Of a stretch of DNA of 26,482 nt, positions 5,513 to 13,712 are shown one piece after another. This stretch comes from DASQFD01 sp035633255 (GTDB taxonomy: Bacteria > Actinomycetota > Actinomycetes > Actinomycetales > Dermatophilaceae): assembly GCA_035633255.1 (NCBI GenBank), contig DASQFD010000098.1, positions 1-26,482 of the forward strand, given 5' to 3'. The translations under genes were made by a program, and so were the position numbers. A model generated the notes under the pieces. That model was not told where the DNA came from. It did not search any database and was given only the letters and a program-made list of their open reading frames with translations. Every line of letters starts with the position of its first letter. Within the stretch, counting starts at the first letter, position 1.

Positions 5513-8238
5513 CGGCTTCCCCGTCGCGGCCCTCCGGCGCCGACTCCGCGCGGCTGCCCCCCGCGGGCCTGCCCGGGCTCGACCCGCGCTGGTCCCGTCT
5601 CGTCGAGGTCCCTGACCGCACCGGCCACCGGCACACGTGGCACCTCCTGGACACCCACGCCGGGACCAGCGGCGTGGACCCCGGTCCCGTCGGCACCCTG
5701 CTGTGCGTCCACGGCAACCCCACGTGGTCCTACCTGTGGCGCCACCTGCTCGCCGCCGCACCACCCGGCTGGCGGGTCGTGGCCCCGGACCAGCTCGGGA
5801 TGGGGTGGAGCGACCGGCTGGAGGCCCCGCGCACCTTCGCCGAGCGGGTCGAGGACCTCGGCGACCTCACCACCGCACTCGCCCTGACCGGGCCGGTGGT
5901 CACCGTGGGCCACGACTGGGGCGGGGCGATCTCGCTCGGCTGGGCGCTGGCCCACCGGGACGTGCTCCGCGGCGTCGTCCTCGGCAACACCGCGGTGGCG
6001 CTCGGCGCCGACGACGCCGGGCCGGCGGTGATCCGCCTGGCCTCCCTGCCGGCGCTGCGCGACACCGCCTGCGTCCGCACGCCGACCTTCGTCCGGGCGA
6101 CGACCGCGCTCTCCCGGCCCGCCCTGCCCCGGGCGGTCCGGGACGCCTTCGCGGCGCCATACCGCACCGCGGCTCGGCGGCGCGCCGTCGGGAGCTTCGT
6201 CGCCGACATCCCCTTCCGGCCCGACCACCCCTCCGCGGAGGCCGTGGCCGAGGTGGCCGAGGGGGTGCGCGGCCTCGACGTTCCGGCCCTGCTGTTCTGG
6301 GGGCCGCGCGACCCGGTCTTCGGCGAGCGCTACCTCGCGGACCTGCGCCAGCGCCTGCCACAGGCCGACCTGCACCGCTACGAGCGGGCCTCCCACCTGG
6401 TCACCGAGGACGCGCCGGCCTCCGCCGCGGCGGTCGCGCGGTGGGTGGCCGACCTGGACGGGCCCGTGGCGCAGAGCCCCCCGGCGCCGACCGTCTCGGC
6501 TCCGGCCCCCGCCTCGGCCCCGGCCGCCCCCGCGGCACGGCTGTGGTCGGCGCTCGCGGCCCGCGCACACGAGACCTCCCCCGCCGTGGTCGAGGTGGGC
6601 GGCGCCACGGTGGACTGGGCCACCCTGGCCCGACGGGTGGACGACACGGCCGCGGGCCTGGTCGCCTCCGGACTGCGCTCGGGTGACCGGGTCGGCCTGC
6701 TCGTCCCGCCGTCGGTCGACCTCACCGTCGCCCTGTATGCCGTGTGGCGGGCGGGCGGCGTCGTGGTCGTCGCCGACAAGGGGCTGGGGCTCGCCGGCAT
6801 GCGCCGGGCCCTGCGCTCGGCCGCCGTGCAGCACGTCGTCGGCAGCGCCGAGGGCCTGGCCGCAGCCCGGGTGATGGGCCTGCCGGGACGACCGGTGGCC
6901 GCGACCGGCATACCCGACCGGGTGCGCCGGGCCCTGGGGGCGGAGCACGACCTGGCCTCCCTGGAGGCGCTCGGCCGCACCGCCGACCGCGCCGCCGAGC
7001 CGTCGGTCGACGCGGACTGTGCCGTCGTCTTCACCTCCGGTGCCACCGGACCCGCCAAGGGCGTGGTCTACCGGCAGCGCCAGGTCCTCGCCCAGCTCGA
7101 CCTGCTCCGCCGGGCGTTCGGCATCACCGCCGAGGACCGCTTCGTCGCCGCGTTCGCCCCCTTCGCCCTGCTCGGCCCGGCTCTCGGCATCGGCAGCGCC
7201 GTCCCCGCCATCGACGTCACGGCGCCGCAGACCCTCACCGCCCCCCTGCTGGCCGACGCCGTCGAGGCGATCGGCGCGACCATCGTCTTCGCCGCCCCCG
7301 CCGCGCTGCGCCGCGTCGCCGCCACCGCCGAGGAGGTGCCTCCATCCCGACGCGAGGGGCTGCGCGGGGTCCGGCTCCTCATCTCCGCGGGGGCGCCGGT
7401 GCCAGCGGCACTGCTGCGGCAGGTGCGGGAGGTCCTCCCGGACGCCGACCCCCACACGCCCTACGGCATGACCGAGGCGCTCCCGGTCACCGACGTCTCG
7501 CTGGCGCAGGTCGAGGAGGCCGGGCCCGGCGACGGGATCTGCGTCGGGTGGCCGCTGCCCGGGGTCGACGTCGCGCTGAGCCCGCTGACCGGCTCCGGCG
7601 AGGCCGACGGCGCCCTGACCGACCAGCCGGGCGTCACCGGCGAGGTGGCCGTGCGCGCCCCCCACGTCAAGGACCGCTACGACGCCCTCTGGGCCACCGA
7701 GCGCGCGAGCTCCCGCGACCCCGGGTGGCACCGCACCGGGGACGTCGGCCACCTCGACGACGCCGGCCGGCTGTGGGTCGAGGGGCGCCTGGTCCACGTC
7801 GTCACGACGCCGGCCGGTCCGGTCACGCCGGTGGGGGTCGAGCAGCGGGTGGAGGCGCTGGGCGAGGTCCACGCCGCCGCCGCCGTGGGGGTCGGCCCGC
7901 CGGGGACCCAGGCCGTCGTCGTCGTGGTGGTCCCCGAGACCCGAGCGCACCGCCGCGCGCACCGCCGGAGGCGGCCCGGGAGCGGGCGGCCCGGAAGCGG
8001 GCGGCCCGGGCGTGGGCACGCGCCCGGTCGGCCCCCGACCATGGAGCCGGCCGACCTCGGCCTCGTCGATGCCGTCCGCGCGGTGGCGGGCGTCGAGGTG
8101 GCCGCCGTCCTCACCACCCCGGCGCTGCCCGTCGACATCCGCCACGCCTCCAAGGTGGACCGGCAGGAGGTCGCGCGGCGGGCGGCGCGCACGCTGGCCG
8201 GGAGCAGCCGGCATACCCGCTCCCGGGCGGGCACGTGA
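5509..8238 (+). CDS. oleBC: OleBC fusion: beta-lactone decarboxylase and beta-lactone synthetase
   Basis: 909 residues from GTG 5509. Residues ~30-325 are an alpha/beta hydrolase of haloalkane-dehalogenase type (OleB): HGNPTW, nucleophile D136 in GHDWGG, D268 in WGPRDPVFG, H296 in RASHLV; it decarboxylates the beta-lactone to the alkene. After an Ala/Pro-rich linker (~325-345) comes an acyl-adenylate-type domain (OleC, ~345-909): TSGATGPAKG at ~509-518, TPYGMTE, HRTGDVGHLDDAGRLWVEGR and a C-terminal K882 in ASKVDR; it closes the 2-alkyl-3-hydroxyacid to a beta-lactone using ATP. The fusion is known in Actinobacteria. Unusual is an Arg/Gly/Pro-rich insert at ~812-846 made by GC-rich tandem repeats. 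It overlaps oleD by 4 bp. Confidence 0.93.
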   Translation: MTASPSRPSGADSARLPPAGLPGLDPRWSRLVEVPDRTGHRHTWHLLDTHAGTSGVDPGPVGTLLCVHGNPTWSYLWRHLLAAAPPGWRVVAPDQLGMGWSDRLEAPRTFAERVEDLGDLTTALALTGPVVTVGHDWGGAISLGWALAHRDVLRGVVLGNTAVALGADDAGPAVIRLASLPALRDTACVRTPTFVRATTALSRPALPRAVRDAFAAPYRTAARRRAVGSFVADIPFRPDHPSAEAVAEVAEGVRGLDVPALLFWGPRDPVFGERYLADLRQRLPQADLHRYERASHLVTEDAPASAAAVARWVADLDGPVAQSPPAPTVSAPAPASAPAAPAARLWSALAARAHETSPAVVEVGGATVDWATLARRVDDTAAGLVASGLRSGDRVGLLVPPSVDLTVALYAVWRAGGVVVVADKGLGLAGMRRALRSAAVQHVVGSAEGLAAARVMGLPGRPVAATGIPDRVRRALGAEHDLASLEALGRTADRAAEPSVDADCAVVFTSGATGPAKGVVYRQRQVLAQLDLLRRAFGITAEDRFVAAFAPFALLGPALGIGSAVPAIDVTAPQTLTAPLLADAVEAIGATIVFAAPAALRRVAATAEEVPPSRREGLRGVRLLISAGAPVPAALLRQVREVLPDADPHTPYGMTEALPVTDVSLAQVEEAGPGDGICVGWPLPGVDVALSPLTGSGEADGALTDQPGVTGEVAVRAPHVKDRYDALWATERASSRDPGWHRTGDVGHLDDAGRLWVEGRLVHVVTTPAGPVTPVGVEQRVEALGEVHAAAAVGVGPPGTQAVVVVVVPETRAHRRAHRRRRPGSGRPGSGRPGRGHAPGRPPTMEPADLGLVDAVRAVAGVEVAAVLTTPALPVDIRHASKVDRQEVARRAARTLAGSSRHTRSRAGT
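7972..8010 (+). repeat. 15-bp tandem repeat inside oleC part
   Basis: A unit close to GGGAGCGGGCGGCCC is repeated about 2.5 times and encodes the PGSGRPGSGRPGRG stretch. The frame is kept (15 bp = five codons), so repeat number can change without breaking the gene. The segment lies between the adenylate-forming core and the C-terminal subdomain, where length is normally flexible. Confidence 0.7.
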
Positions 8239-9209
8239 GGGTCGCGCTCACCGGTGGCACCAGCCTGCTGGGCGCCACCACCGCACGGCTCCTCCTGGCG
8301 CGGGGCGACGACGTCACGGTGCTGCAGCGCCGCCCGTCCGGGCTGCCGTGCCGGGAGGTGCTGGGCGACGTGGTCGACGCGTCCGCGGTGCGCCGCGCCG
8401 TGGACGGCGCGGACGCCGTCCTTCACCTCGCCGCCAAGGTCGACGTCGTGGGGCCCTGGGCGGAGTACGAGCGGACCAACGTCGACGGCACGCGGGCCGT
8501 CGTGGACGCGTGCCGCGCCGCCGGCGTCGGCCGCCTGGTCCACGTCTCCTCGCCCGCCGTGGCGCACGGCGGGGCCGCGCTCGTCGGTGTGGGCGCCGGG
8601 CGGGCGGACCCCGAGCACGCGCGGGGGCACTACGCCCGGTCCAAGGCCCTGGCGGAGCAGGTCGCCCTCGCCGCCGACGGCCCGGCCCTGGCCGTCCTGG
8701 CGGTGCGTCCGCACCTGGTGTGGGGTCCGGGCGACACCCAGCTCGTCGGGCGGATCGTCGAGCGGGCGCGGGAAGGCCGGCTGCCGGTCGTGGCCGGTGG
8801 CACCGGGCTCTTCGACACCACCTTCCTCGACAACGCTGCCGACGCGCTCGTCGCCGCCGTCGACGCCCGGCCGGTCCACGGCGAGGCGCTCGTGGTCTCC
8901 AACGGCGAGCCGAGGCCGGTCGTCGAGATCCTGGCGCGGCTGTGCGGGGCGGCCGGCGTGCCGTTCCGACCGCGGGATGTGCCGCTGCCGCTGGCCCGGG
9001 CGGCCGGCGCCGTGGCCGAGGCGGTGTGGGCCGTGACGCGGCGACGCGACACCCCGCCGATCACCCGCTTCCTCGCCGAGCAGCTGGCCACGGCGCACTG
9101 GTTCGACCAGCGCCGGACCCGGGAGGCGCTGGGCTGGGTGCCCCGGGTGTCCCTCGACGAGGGCTTCGCGCGCCTCGCCGCCTGGTATGCCGTGCCCCCA
9201 CCACGCTGA
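8235..9209 (+). CDS. oleD: OleD: NADPH-dependent 2-alkyl-3-ketoacid reductase
   Basis: 324 residues; GTG 8235 overlaps the oleBC stop. An extended short-chain dehydrogenase/reductase: nucleotide-binding TGGTSLLG at ~6-13, catalytic Y133-x3-K137 (HYARSKALAE) and HVSSPAV for the catalytic Ser. It reduces the OleA product to the 2-alkyl-3-hydroxyacid that OleC lactonises. Gene order A-BC-D with GTGA junctions suggests coupled translation, in line with reports that OleB, C and D work as a large complex in other bacteria. The C-terminal segment with ITRFLAEQLATAHWF is typical of OleD and related 3-beta-HSD-like reductases. No membrane anchor is obvious. Last gene of the operon; the next gene converges from the other strand. 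Confidence 0.92.
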   Translation: MRVALTGGTSLLGATTARLLLARGDDVTVLQRRPSGLPCREVLGDVVDASAVRRAVDGADAVLHLAAKVDVVGPWAEYERTNVDGTRAVVDACRAAGVGRLVHVSSPAVAHGGAALVGVGAGRADPEHARGHYARSKALAEQVALAADGPALAVLAVRPHLVWGPGDTQLVGRIVERAREGRLPVVAGGTGLFDTTFLDNAADALVAAVDARPVHGEALVVSNGEPRPVVEILARLCGAAGVPFRPRDVPLPLARAAGAVAEAVWAVTRRRDTPPITRFLAEQLATAHWFDQRRTREALGWVPRVSLDEGFARLAAWYAVPPPR

Positions 9210-9437
9210 CGGCGGTCCCCCGGGTGCCTCGCCGTGACGACGCGACCGGGGGCGTATCACCGGTGCGCCCCTCGACGTGGAGCGGGTCGACCGGTTCCCT
9301 CTGGGCACCCGCTCCGGGCTCACCGTGCACCTGCCGCGCCACTCCGACTGACGCGGCGCCCTCCCGGTGGCGGTACGGGCGGCTCGGGCACGCCGGCATA
9401 CCTCGGGGAGCGGCGAGCGGGGTACGGACCCGAGCGG

Positions 9438-9938
9438 TCAGGGGCGAGGGTCGCGCACCGCCCGAACCAGCTCGCCGAGCTGCCTGGACACCTCATGCAC
9501 GTGCGGCACGTCGGTGAGGACCACCGTGCCGTCCTCGCTGGCGGCGGACACCCGCAGGGTTCCGGCACCCACCATCCGGTCGAGCACGCCCTGCTGGAAG
9601 GCGACGTCGTTGATCCGGCCCAAGGGGATGTCGCGCCCGCGCCTGCGGAAGACACCGCTGCGGGTGGCGAGCCGCTGGTTGGTCACCGTGTAGGTCTTGG
9701 TCCACCACCGCAACCCGGGCCAGACCCCGAAGACAGCCAGCACGACGACGAAGCCGACCCAGGCGGCCCCGTCGAGCCAGGCGAGCCAGCCGGTGTCCGG
9801 GGCGAGGCCGAGGACGAGCAGGAGTCCGACGAAGGCCGCGAGGCAGATGGCACCGGTGCCGAGCAGGTGCTTCCAATGCTCCCGCATCTCGTCGACCACC
9901 CGCTCGTCCGTGCCGAGCTGGTCAGCGGGAAGACCCAT
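9438..9938 (-). CDS. Membrane protein with bacterial PH domain
   Basis: 166 residues; ATG preceded by GAGGAGAGGTGCG. Two hydrophobic helices (~27-47 and ~55-75) are followed by a bacterial PH (DUF304-type) domain at ~80-160: TYTVTNQRLATRSGVFRRRGRDIPLGRINDV is the typical core (split: TYTVTNQRL, then RDIPLGRIND). These proteins sit in the membrane with the PH domain in the cytoplasm; function is unknown. It is convergent with oleD and divergent from the HerA-like gene, so it is a single-gene unit. Length and layout are ordinary for the family. Confidence 0.85.
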   Translation of the reverse strand: MGLPADQLGTDERVVDEMREHWKHLLGTGAICLAAFVGLLLVLGLAPDTGWLAWLDGAAWVGFVVVLAVFGVWPGLRWWTKTYTVTNQRLATRSGVFRRRGRDIPLGRINDVAFQQGVLDRMVGAGTLRVSAASEDGTVVLTDVPHVHEVSRQLGELVRAVRDPRP

Positions 9939-10102
9939 CGCACCTCTCCTCGCACTCGGGGCCGCACCAGGGGGCGGGGCCCGCCGACGTCACGATATCG
10001 CCCCTCGCCACCCGCCCGCGGAACGCCCGGCCGCACCCCACCCCAGGGGTTAGGGTGCCGCGGAGGCGCAACCGCGCCCCGTGACCCACCGCAGGAGTGT
10101 TC

Positions 10103-11560
10103 ATGCAGACCCCGGCACCCGCCGTCGGCACCGCGAGCTCGCAGGAAGGCCGGGCCTTCCGTGCCGAGCTGACCCCGGAGGCGCCCGGGCTGCCCGGTCA
10201 CCTGCTCCTGCTGGAGGAGGACGGCGTGACCCTCCTCGGCCAGGTCCTCGCCCTGGCCGACGGGGGCCGGCAGGCGGACGGCGTGCTCGTCGGGCGCGTC
10301 GACGACGGCCGGCTCCACCGCGGCGGCCGCACGATCCTGAGTGACGCCCTGGTCCGGCCGGTGCGGGCCGAGCAGGCGCTCGCGCTCCAGCACGCGACCG
10401 GAGCCTCCCTGGAGGTGGGCGCGTGGCGGCTCGACGGCGTCGACGTGCCGCTGACGCTGCGGCCCGGCGGCTTCAACCGGCACACCCTCCTGTGCGGGCA
10501 GAGCGGGTCGGGCAAGACCTACGCCCTGGGCGTGCTCCTGGAGCAGCTGATCCTGCACACCTCGCTGCCGATGGTGGTCCTGGACCCCAACGGTGACTTC
10601 GTCCACCTCGGCAGCCCGCGGGAGGAGGCGCCGCCCGGGCCCGCGCAGCGCATCCGGGACTCCGGCGTGCGCGTGCTCCGCGCCGACGGGGCGGGCGCGG
10701 CGGCGCTGCGCGTGCGCTTCGTGGACCTGCCGCCCCACGGCCAGGCCGCCGTGCTGGCCCTGCACGCGGTGCGCGACCGCGGGGAGTACAGCCAGTGGCT
10801 GCACCTCGACCTGACCGGGTCGGGCCGCTCGGTCCTCGAGGTGATCGCGGGCCTGCTGGCGGGCTCGGACGACGAGCGGGCGCTGGGCCAGCGCATCGAG
10901 AACCTCGGCGTGGGGTCGTGGCAGGTGTGGCCGTTCACCGGTCTCGCGGCCGAGCCGGAGGGGGCGCCCATCGAGCCGGTCCTGCCCGACGGCGACGGGG
11001 TCACGGTCCTCGACGTCTCCGGCTTCGGCGACCCGGCCGAGCCGCTCGTGGTCGCGCTCGACGTCGTCGAGCGGCTGTGGGCGCGTCGCGAGAGCCGCCG
11101 GCCCACCCTGCTGGTCATCGACGAGGCGCACAACATCTGCCCGGCGGAGCCGAGGAGCGACCTGCAGGCGGCGGTCACCGAGCGGCTGGTGCAGATCGCC
11201 GCCGAGGGCCGCAAGTACGGCATCTGGCTGCTGGTCTCCACCCAGCGGCCGTCCAAGGTGCACCCGCAGGTCGTCTCGCAGTGCGACAACCTCGTCCTGA
11301 TGCGGATGAACAGCCCCGCCGACCTGGAGGACCTCGGTCGGCTCTTCGGGTTCGCGCCCCCGGCGATGCTGGCCACGTCCCCGAACTTCAGCCAGGGCGA
11401 GATGCTGCTCGCCGGGACCTTCGTGCCGGTTCCCAGCCTGGGCCGGGTCGGGGCCCGTCTGACGGCCGAGGGTGGCAGCGACGTCTCCGTCCCCGTGGGC
11501 GCCCGCTCGACGCCCGGAGGTGACCAGCCAGACACCTCCGGCGGACCCGCACCGGACTAG
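10103..11560 (+). CDS. HerA/DUF87-type ATP-binding protein
   Basis: 485 residues. Start ATG 10103 lies 6 nt after AGGAG (10092-10096); GTG 10097 overlaps that site and is less likely. After a ~125-residue N-terminal beta-rich region come Walker A GQSGSGKT (~132-139), a LDPNGDF strand, Walker B LLVIDEAHN (~335-343) and the downstream STQRPSKVHP and CDNLVLMRMN segments of the HerA/FtsK/VirB4 ATPase class. HerA family members pump or translocate DNA and in archaea pair with NurA nuclease; no NurA-like gene is nearby. The C-terminus ends in a low-complexity tail. Role here is unknown: DNA processing or anti-phage defence are possibilities, but no partner supports the latter. Confidence 0.8.
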   Translation: MQTPAPAVGTASSQEGRAFRAELTPEAPGLPGHLLLLEEDGVTLLGQVLALADGGRQADGVLVGRVDDGRLHRGGRTILSDALVRPVRAEQALALQHATGASLEVGAWRLDGVDVPLTLRPGGFNRHTLLCGQSGSGKTYALGVLLEQLILHTSLPMVVLDPNGDFVHLGSPREEAPPGPAQRIRDSGVRVLRADGAGAAALRVRFVDLPPHGQAAVLALHAVRDRGEYSQWLHLDLTGSGRSVLEVIAGLLAGSDDERALGQRIENLGVGSWQVWPFTGLAAEPEGAPIEPVLPDGDGVTVLDVSGFGDPAEPLVVALDVVERLWARRESRRPTLLVIDEAHNICPAEPRSDLQAAVTERLVQIAAEGRKYGIWLLVSTQRPSKVHPQVVSQCDNLVLMRMNSPADLEDLGRLFGFAPPAMLATSPNFSQGEMLLAGTFVPVPSLGRVGARLTAEGGSDVSVPVGARSTPGGDQPDTSGGPAPD

Positions 11561-11566
11561 CGTGGA

Positions 11567-11620
11567 GAGGGCGGTCGAACGGCCGCCCTCGACCCGGCGC
11601 ACCGGGGGGAGCGCCGGGTC
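11567..11620 (+). terminator. Two adjoining perfect hairpins
   Basis: GAGGGCGG (11567-11574) pairs with CCGCCCTC (11583-11590); directly after it GACCCGGCGC (11591-11600) pairs with GCGCCGGGTC (11611-11620), loop of 10. Neither has a T tract, as is common for actinobacterial terminators. They sit 6 nt after the ATPase stop and 18 nt before the next start, so they could end the first transcript or act in the leader of the second. Confidence 0.6.
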
Positions 11621-11638
11621 CTTCGAGCGGAGGACGAC

Positions 11639-12112
11639 ATGAAGACCAGGGACGCGGCAGCGGACTTCCTCACCAGCCGGCGCATTGCGGTCACCGGGGT
11701 GTCGCACGCCCCCAAGGGCCACGGCAGCAACGCCGTCTACACCCGGCTGCGGGACCGGGGCTACGAGGTCTTCGCGGTCAACCCCAACGCCGAGGCGGTG
11801 GAGGGCGACCGCACCTACCCCGACCTGCGCGCGATCCCGGGGGGTGTGGACGCCGTCGTCATCGGCACCCGCCCCGAGCGGGCGCGGGCGACCGTCGAGG
11901 AGGCGGCCGGTCTGGGGGTGCGCAAGGTGTGGATGCACCGGGCCTTCGGCGCCGGCAGCGTCTCGGACGACGCGACCACGTGGGGCCGGGAGCACGGGAT
12001 GACGGTCATCGACGGCGGGTGCCCGCTGATGTTCGACCCAACCGCCGACGGAGGCCACAAGTTCATGTGCCGGGTGCTGACCATGACCGGCAAGGTGCCG
12101 CGCCGGGTCTGA
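11639..12112 (+). CDS. CoA-binding domain protein (YccU family)
   Basis: 157 residues, ATG after CGGAGGACGAC. A single Rossmann-type CoA-binding domain: RIAVTGVSHAPKGHGSNAVY at ~15-34 with the nucleotide loop, VFAVNPNAEAVEG, DAVVIGTRPERA, VRKVWMHRAFG and the GGCPLMFDP end typical of YccU proteins. The family resembles the N-terminal domain of succinyl-CoA synthetase alpha but lacks the catalytic part, and its physiological role is undefined. Two hairpins precede it, and a gene on the other strand converges at its 3' end. Length is normal. Confidence 0.85.
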   Translation: MKTRDAAADFLTSRRIAVTGVSHAPKGHGSNAVYTRLRDRGYEVFAVNPNAEAVEGDRTYPDLRAIPGGVDAVVIGTRPERARATVEEAAGLGVRKVWMHRAFGAGSVSDDATTWGREHGMTVIDGGCPLMFDPTADGGHKFMCRVLTMTGKVPRRV

Positions 12113-12114
12113 GC

Positions 12115-12164
12115 GCTCGGACGTCCTCGGGCGAGCAGCCGCTCAGACGTCCTCGGCGAGCAGC
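12115..12164. repeat. Imperfect tandem duplication covering a gene's 3' end
   Basis: Bases 12115-12139 and 12141-12164 agree at about 22 of 25 positions, differing by one inserted G and two changes. The second copy encodes the end (LLAEDV and stop) of the small membrane protein read leftward; the first lies just beyond the stop codon. Confidence 0.65.
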
Positions 12165-12364
12165 GCGAACAGCAGCGAGAGGACGAGCGGCACCGCGAGG
12201 ACGACGTCGAGCACGGACACCGGCATCCAGTGCACGTGGAACAGCTTCCAGCCGTAGTCGGCGTCCGGCCACTCCCGCGGGCGCCAGGTGCGCAGCCGCC
12301 ACAGCCGCTCGACGACCAGGGCGACGCCGTAGACGACGGCGCTGACCCACCAGCCGTCGATCAC
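12143..12364 (-). CDS. Small two-helix membrane protein, unknown function
   Basis: 73 residues from GTG 12364 (VIDGWWVSAVVYGVALVVER). Two hydrophobic stretches, ~5-18 and ~51-68 (VSVLDVVLAVPLVLSLLFAL), flank a basic/aromatic loop (RLRTWRPREWPDADYGWKLF). A longer frame exists upstream, but its composition is that of an antisense shadow of the phosphofructokinase gene. GGGGTG lies ~6 nt before the GTG. It follows the phosphofructokinase gene by 28 bp on the same strand and probably shares its transcript. I do not recognise the family. Confidence 0.6.
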   Translation of the reverse strand: MIDGWWVSAVVYGVALVVERLWRLRTWRPREWPDADYGWKLFHVHWMPVSVLDVVLAVPLVLSLLFALLAEDV

Positions 12365-12392
12365 GCCAGCACCCCGCGGGTCGGGCCGACGC

Positions 12393-13631
12393 TCAGGCGA
12401 TCGGCTCGGGGTAGGGCGACTTCGCGGTCCACTCGCGCTGGCCGATGGAGGCGAGCAGGGCGACGAACCACGACTCCGCGGCGTCGAACTGCTTGCTGCC
12501 GGCGATCCGCGGGAACTCGATCGCCCGCAGGACACCGCCCTGCTCCTCGTCCTCCCCGATGACGCCGGACTCGCCGCGGAGCGCACAGTCGACGGCGAGG
12601 TCGGTGAAGCGGCGGATCAGCTCGAGGTCCTCGGGGTTGGCGGCGGCGGAGCGGGAGAAGTAGCCGGACTTCTGCACCATGACCTTCTCGGCGCCCAGCT
12701 TCTCGGCGAACTGCTTGGCGAACCAGGCCCCCGGGTTGACCTTGTCGAGCATGACGTGGCCGAAGGGGTCGACCGGGACCTCGTGGCCGGCCGCCTCCAT
12801 CTCGTCGACGATCTCGGAGACCCCGGCGCCCTCGGAGAGGAAGATGTTCACGCAGCCGAGCTCGTCCATGACCTCACGCAGCCGGGCGGCCTCGGCGGTG
12901 AGGTCGATCTTCACCTCGGGCACGAAGACGGCGTGCACGTCCCAGCGGCGCGGGTCGTTGCCGATGCCGGGCACCCACTCCTGCTCGGCGACCCACTCGT
13001 GGTGGCGCCGGGCCGCCTCGCCGGTGAGCCAGCCGCAGTTCCGGCCCATGACCTCGTGCACGATCAGCATCCGCGGGTTGGAGCTGTGCTCGGCGATGAT
13101 GTTGCGGGCGTAGAGCGCGCTCTGGTCCGCCGCGGTCCACGCGCCGAGGGTCTGCTTGATCGGCACCACGTCGTTGTCGATCGTCTTCGGCAGGCCGACG
13201 ACGGTGAGCTCGTGGCCGTGCTCGTGCAGGTAGGCCGCCAGGTCCGCGGCCGTGGTGTTGGTGTCGTCGCCCCCGATGGTGTGCAGCACGTCCACGCCGT
13301 CCGCAGTGAGCTGCTCCGCCGCCACTCGCAGCGGGTCCTGGCCCTCGGCGACCAGACCCCGCTTGACGCAGTCGGCGACATTGGTCAGCTTGACCCGGCT
13401 GTTGCCGATCGGCGAGCCGCCGAACCGGTGCAGCAGGTGCGCCCGCTCCCGCACCTCGGGGGTGACCTCGACGGAGTTCCCGGTGAGCAGGCCGGCATAC
13501 CCGTTGATGTAGGCGAGGATGCGCACCTCCGGTGCCTCCCGGGTGTACTGCTCGATGAGCCCGGCGACGGCGGAGGAGAGGCAGGGAGCGATGCCCCCGG
13601 CCGTGAGCATGGCGACGGTGCGGACGGTCAT
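12393..13631 (-). CDS. pfp: Pyrophosphate-dependent 6-phosphofructokinase
   Basis: 412 residues. Converts fructose 6-phosphate to the 1,6-bisphosphate with pyrophosphate as donor; reversible, cytoplasmic glycolysis/gluconeogenesis. GGDDTNTTA (~119-127) has the second Asp that marks PPi rather than ATP use (ATP enzymes have GGDG), and PKTIDND (~146-152) holds the catalytic Asp and the Lys typical of PPi enzymes; MGRNCGWLT is the substrate-site MGR block. The second ATG (13631) is preferred because GGAG lies 8 nt before it; the first ATG at 13643 lacks such a site. A small membrane-protein gene follows on the same strand. No truncation. Confidence 0.93.
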   Translation of the reverse strand: MTVRTVAMLTAGGIAPCLSSAVAGLIEQYTREAPEVRILAYINGYAGLLTGNSVEVTPEVRERAHLLHRFGGSPIGNSRVKLTNVADCVKRGLVAEGQDPLRVAAEQLTADGVDVLHTIGGDDTNTTAADLAAYLHEHGHELTVVGLPKTIDNDVVPIKQTLGAWTAADQSALYARNIIAEHSSNPRMLIVHEVMGRNCGWLTGEAARRHHEWVAEQEWVPGIGNDPRRWDVHAVFVPEVKIDLTAEAARLREVMDELGCVNIFLSEGAGVSEIVDEMEAAGHEVPVDPFGHVMLDKVNPGAWFAKQFAEKLGAEKVMVQKSGYFSRSAAANPEDLELIRRFTDLAVDCALRGESGVIGEDEEQGGVLRAIEFPRIAGSKQFDAAESWFVALLASIGQREWTAKSPYPEPIA

Positions 13632-13712
13632 GTGAGTCTCCATCGAGGGCGGGACGGGTCGCGCCCATTGTTCCAGCGTCGGGCGGAGGTGTCCTCAGCG
13701 CCCGGCTCGGCC

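Noticed and set aside
5284..8214. 976-codon open frame on the minus strand opposite oleBC
   Set aside because: Antisense frames stay open by chance in very G+C-rich genes; its composition is Arg/Gly/Asp-rich with no family resemblance, while the plus strand has clear catalytic motifs.
9238..9351. Short frame GAPLDVERVDRFPLGTRSGL between oleD and the PH-domain gene
   Set aside because: It looks protein-like but has no start codon with a ribosome-binding site and no family I recognise; at most a gene relic.
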